Below, piece after piece: positions 20,734-21,913 of a DNA stretch of 21,913 nt. The translations under genes were made by a program, and so were the position numbers. The stretch comes from Methanosarcinales archaeon ex4572_44. Its GTDB lineage: Archaea; Halobacteriota; Methanosarcinia; Methanosarcinales; EX4572-44. Under the pieces are notes generated by a model that saw nothing but the letters and a program-made list of their open reading frames with translations, was not told where the DNA came from and made no database searches. The stretch covers positions 1-21,913 of the forward strand of contig NJEL02000020.1 in NCBI GenBank assembly GCA_002254825.2, read 5' to 3'. Positions within the stretch are counted from its first letter, which is position 1. Every line of letters starts with the position of its first letter.

Positions 20734-21913
20734 ATGGATTATCACTCTCTTGGACTCAAATGCGGGATTGAGATTCACCAGCAGCTTGACACCAGAGAAA
20801 AGCTATTCTGCAACTGCCCGACACTGCTTCGAGACACCAGTGAATCAAACCTTGAGTTCTATCGATACCTTCGGGCTGCTCCGAGCGAGATGGGAGAGGT
20901 TGACCGGGCAGCGGCTGAAGAGGTGAAGATACAGAGGAAGTACATCTACAAAGCATACGATTCCACCTGTTTGGTTGAGAATGATGAGGAGCCGCCGAGG
21001 AGATTGAATAGTGATGCCGTTAGAATCGCTCTCACACTTGCGAAGATGTTCCAGATGCAGATTGTGGACGAGCTTCACACGATGCGCAAGATCGTGGTTG
21101 ACGGGTCTAACACTACAGGGTTTCAGCGCACAGCCCTCGTTGCAACCGACGGTTTCATCGAGTCCGGCGGGAGAGTCGGGATAGACGTGCTCTGTATCGA
21201 AGAGGAGGCAGCCCAGAAGATCGGAGAAGATGGCGAGAGCGTGACCTACTCGCTTGACCGTCTCGGAATACCTCTGGTTGAAATCGGGACAGCGCCCGAT
21301 ATTAAAACGCCGCGCCAGGCGTATGATGTGGCAGCATACCTCGGGATGGTGCTCCGCTCAACAGGGAGGGTGAAGCGGGGGCTTGGCACGATCAGGCAGG
21401 ACGTCAACATCTCGATAGCAGATGGCGCACGGGTTGAGATGAAGGGCGTGCAGGAGCTTGATCTCCTCCCCGTGCTAGTCGAGCGCGAGGTTGAGAGACA
21501 GGTGAACCTTCTTGCGGTAAGAGATGAACTTTTAAAGCGCAATGCGCGTGTTACAACCGAGATTGTTGATGTCACAGACCTCTTTCGAGAGACCGCATCC
21601 AAGATTCTGAAGCGCACGCTCGATGTTGGTGGTGTGATACTTGCAGTAGTGCTTGAGGGCTTTGGAGGGCTTGTTGGAAGAGAGTTGCAACCGGGTCGCA
21701 GGCTCGGGAGTGAGTTCTCTGACCACGCAAAAAAATCAGGTACTGGAGGAATATTTCATACAGACGAACTCCCTCTCTACGGGATAACAGAAGAAGAGGT
21801 TGAACGACTGAGAGATGTAGTTAGCGCGGGTCGGGACGATTGTGTGGTGCTTGTGGCAGATCGTCCAACCAAAGGCTGGAAGACCTCCAGGCAGAGCCTG
21901 AATGAGAAGCGAA
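20734..21913 (+). CDS. gatE: Glu-tRNA(Gln) amidotransferase subunit E, 3' end outside the window
   Basis: Archaea-specific tRNA-binding subunit of GatDE, which amidates Glu-tRNA-Gln to Gln-tRNA-Gln. 393 codons are visible with no stop. It starts MDYHSLGLKCGIEIHQQLDT with the family's Cys pair in LFCNCP (25-29), then YKAYDSTCLVENDEEPP, VDGSNTTGFQRTALVA, LDRLGIPLVEIGTAPDI, RGLGTIRQDVNISI and the GatE-specific inserted domain beginning near EIVDVTDLF (a DVT.LF pattern shared with archaeal Asp-tRNA synthetase-like inserts). The ATG at 20734 is in phase and just before the conserved LGLKxGxEIHQQL; no Shine-Dalgarno is seen. TTCTTAAAG at 20682-20690 may be the TATA box. Partner gatD is not in the window. 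Confidence 0.93.
   Translation, partial: MDYHSLGLKCGIEIHQQLDTREKLFCNCPTLLRDTSESNLEFYRYLRAAPSEMGEVDRAAAEEVKIQRKYIYKAYDSTCLVENDEEPPRRLNSDAVRIALTLAKMFQMQIVDELHTMRKIVVDGSNTTGFQRTALVATDGFIESGGRVGIDVLCIEEEAAQKIGEDGESVTYSLDRLGIPLVEIGTAPDIKTPRQAYDVAAYLGMVLRSTGRVKRGLGTIRQDVNISIADGARVEMKGVQELDLLPVLVEREVERQVNLLAVRDELLKRNARVTTEIVDVTDLFRETASKILKRTLDVGGVILAVVLEGFGGLVGRELQPGRRLGSEFSDHAKKSGTGGIFHTDELPLYGITEEEVERLRDVVSAGRDDCVVLVADRPTKGWKTSRQSLNEKR

Overview
The window looks like a chromosome segment from a euryarchaeon, most likely a methanogen- or ANME/Syntrophoarchaeum-like member of the Methanomicrobia. It carries a thermosome, a proteasome-activating nucleotidase (PAN), archaeal GatE next to GatCAB, archaeal-type RNase Z, a DnaJ-zinc-finger/S1/OB/DHH protein, TATA-box promoters instead of -10/-35 promoters, and at least one tRNA without an encoded CCA. 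Lineage assignment below Euryarchaeota is inference. No phage, CRISPR array, insertion sequence or obvious foreign island is visible.

Layout. 1-1663 (+): end of a serB-like phosphatase gene, a COG1340-type coiled-coil gene and a purine-type phosphoribosyltransferase. 1817-2731 (-): RNase Z, apparently leaderless. 2854-2925 (+): tRNA-Ala(GGC). 3154-3763 (+): two small membrane proteins of unknown function. 3555-5427 (-): bioB-bioW. 5480-5553 (-): tRNA-Arg(TCG). 5594-7258 (-): thermosome, divergent from the pan gene at 7467-8530 (+). 8773-12433 (+): a trehalose-6-phosphate-synthase-like glycosyltransferase and a P-type ATPase. 12428-15688 (-): gatC-gatA-gatB and an FMN-binding split-barrel protein. 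15948-18053 (-): the multi-domain DHH protein. 18347-19993 (-): adenine deaminase. 20169-20633 (-): bifunctional-nuclease-family protein. 20734 to the window end (+): gatE, incomplete.

The genes are mostly housekeeping: tRNA maturation and Gln/Asn-tRNA amidation, protein folding and degradation, purine salvage, biotin synthesis and compatible-solute synthesis.

Three observations stand out. First, three conserved genes (pan, the P-type ATPase and gatB) each lack an internal block and change frame at the join, and the ATPase also lacks its C-terminus. Two of the joins sit on A7 runs. Collapsed assembly gaps are the simplest explanation; real decay is the alternative. Second, coding strands are G+T-rich at the start of transcription units and A+C-rich at the end, a polarity that spans whole operons and flips sharply at convergent gene ends. 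Third, the biotin synthase has Ser at the position of one of the three Cys ligands of the auxiliary Fe-S cluster, which suggests a non-classical sulfur-donor cluster. I did not find a clearly new multi-gene system such as a defence island.
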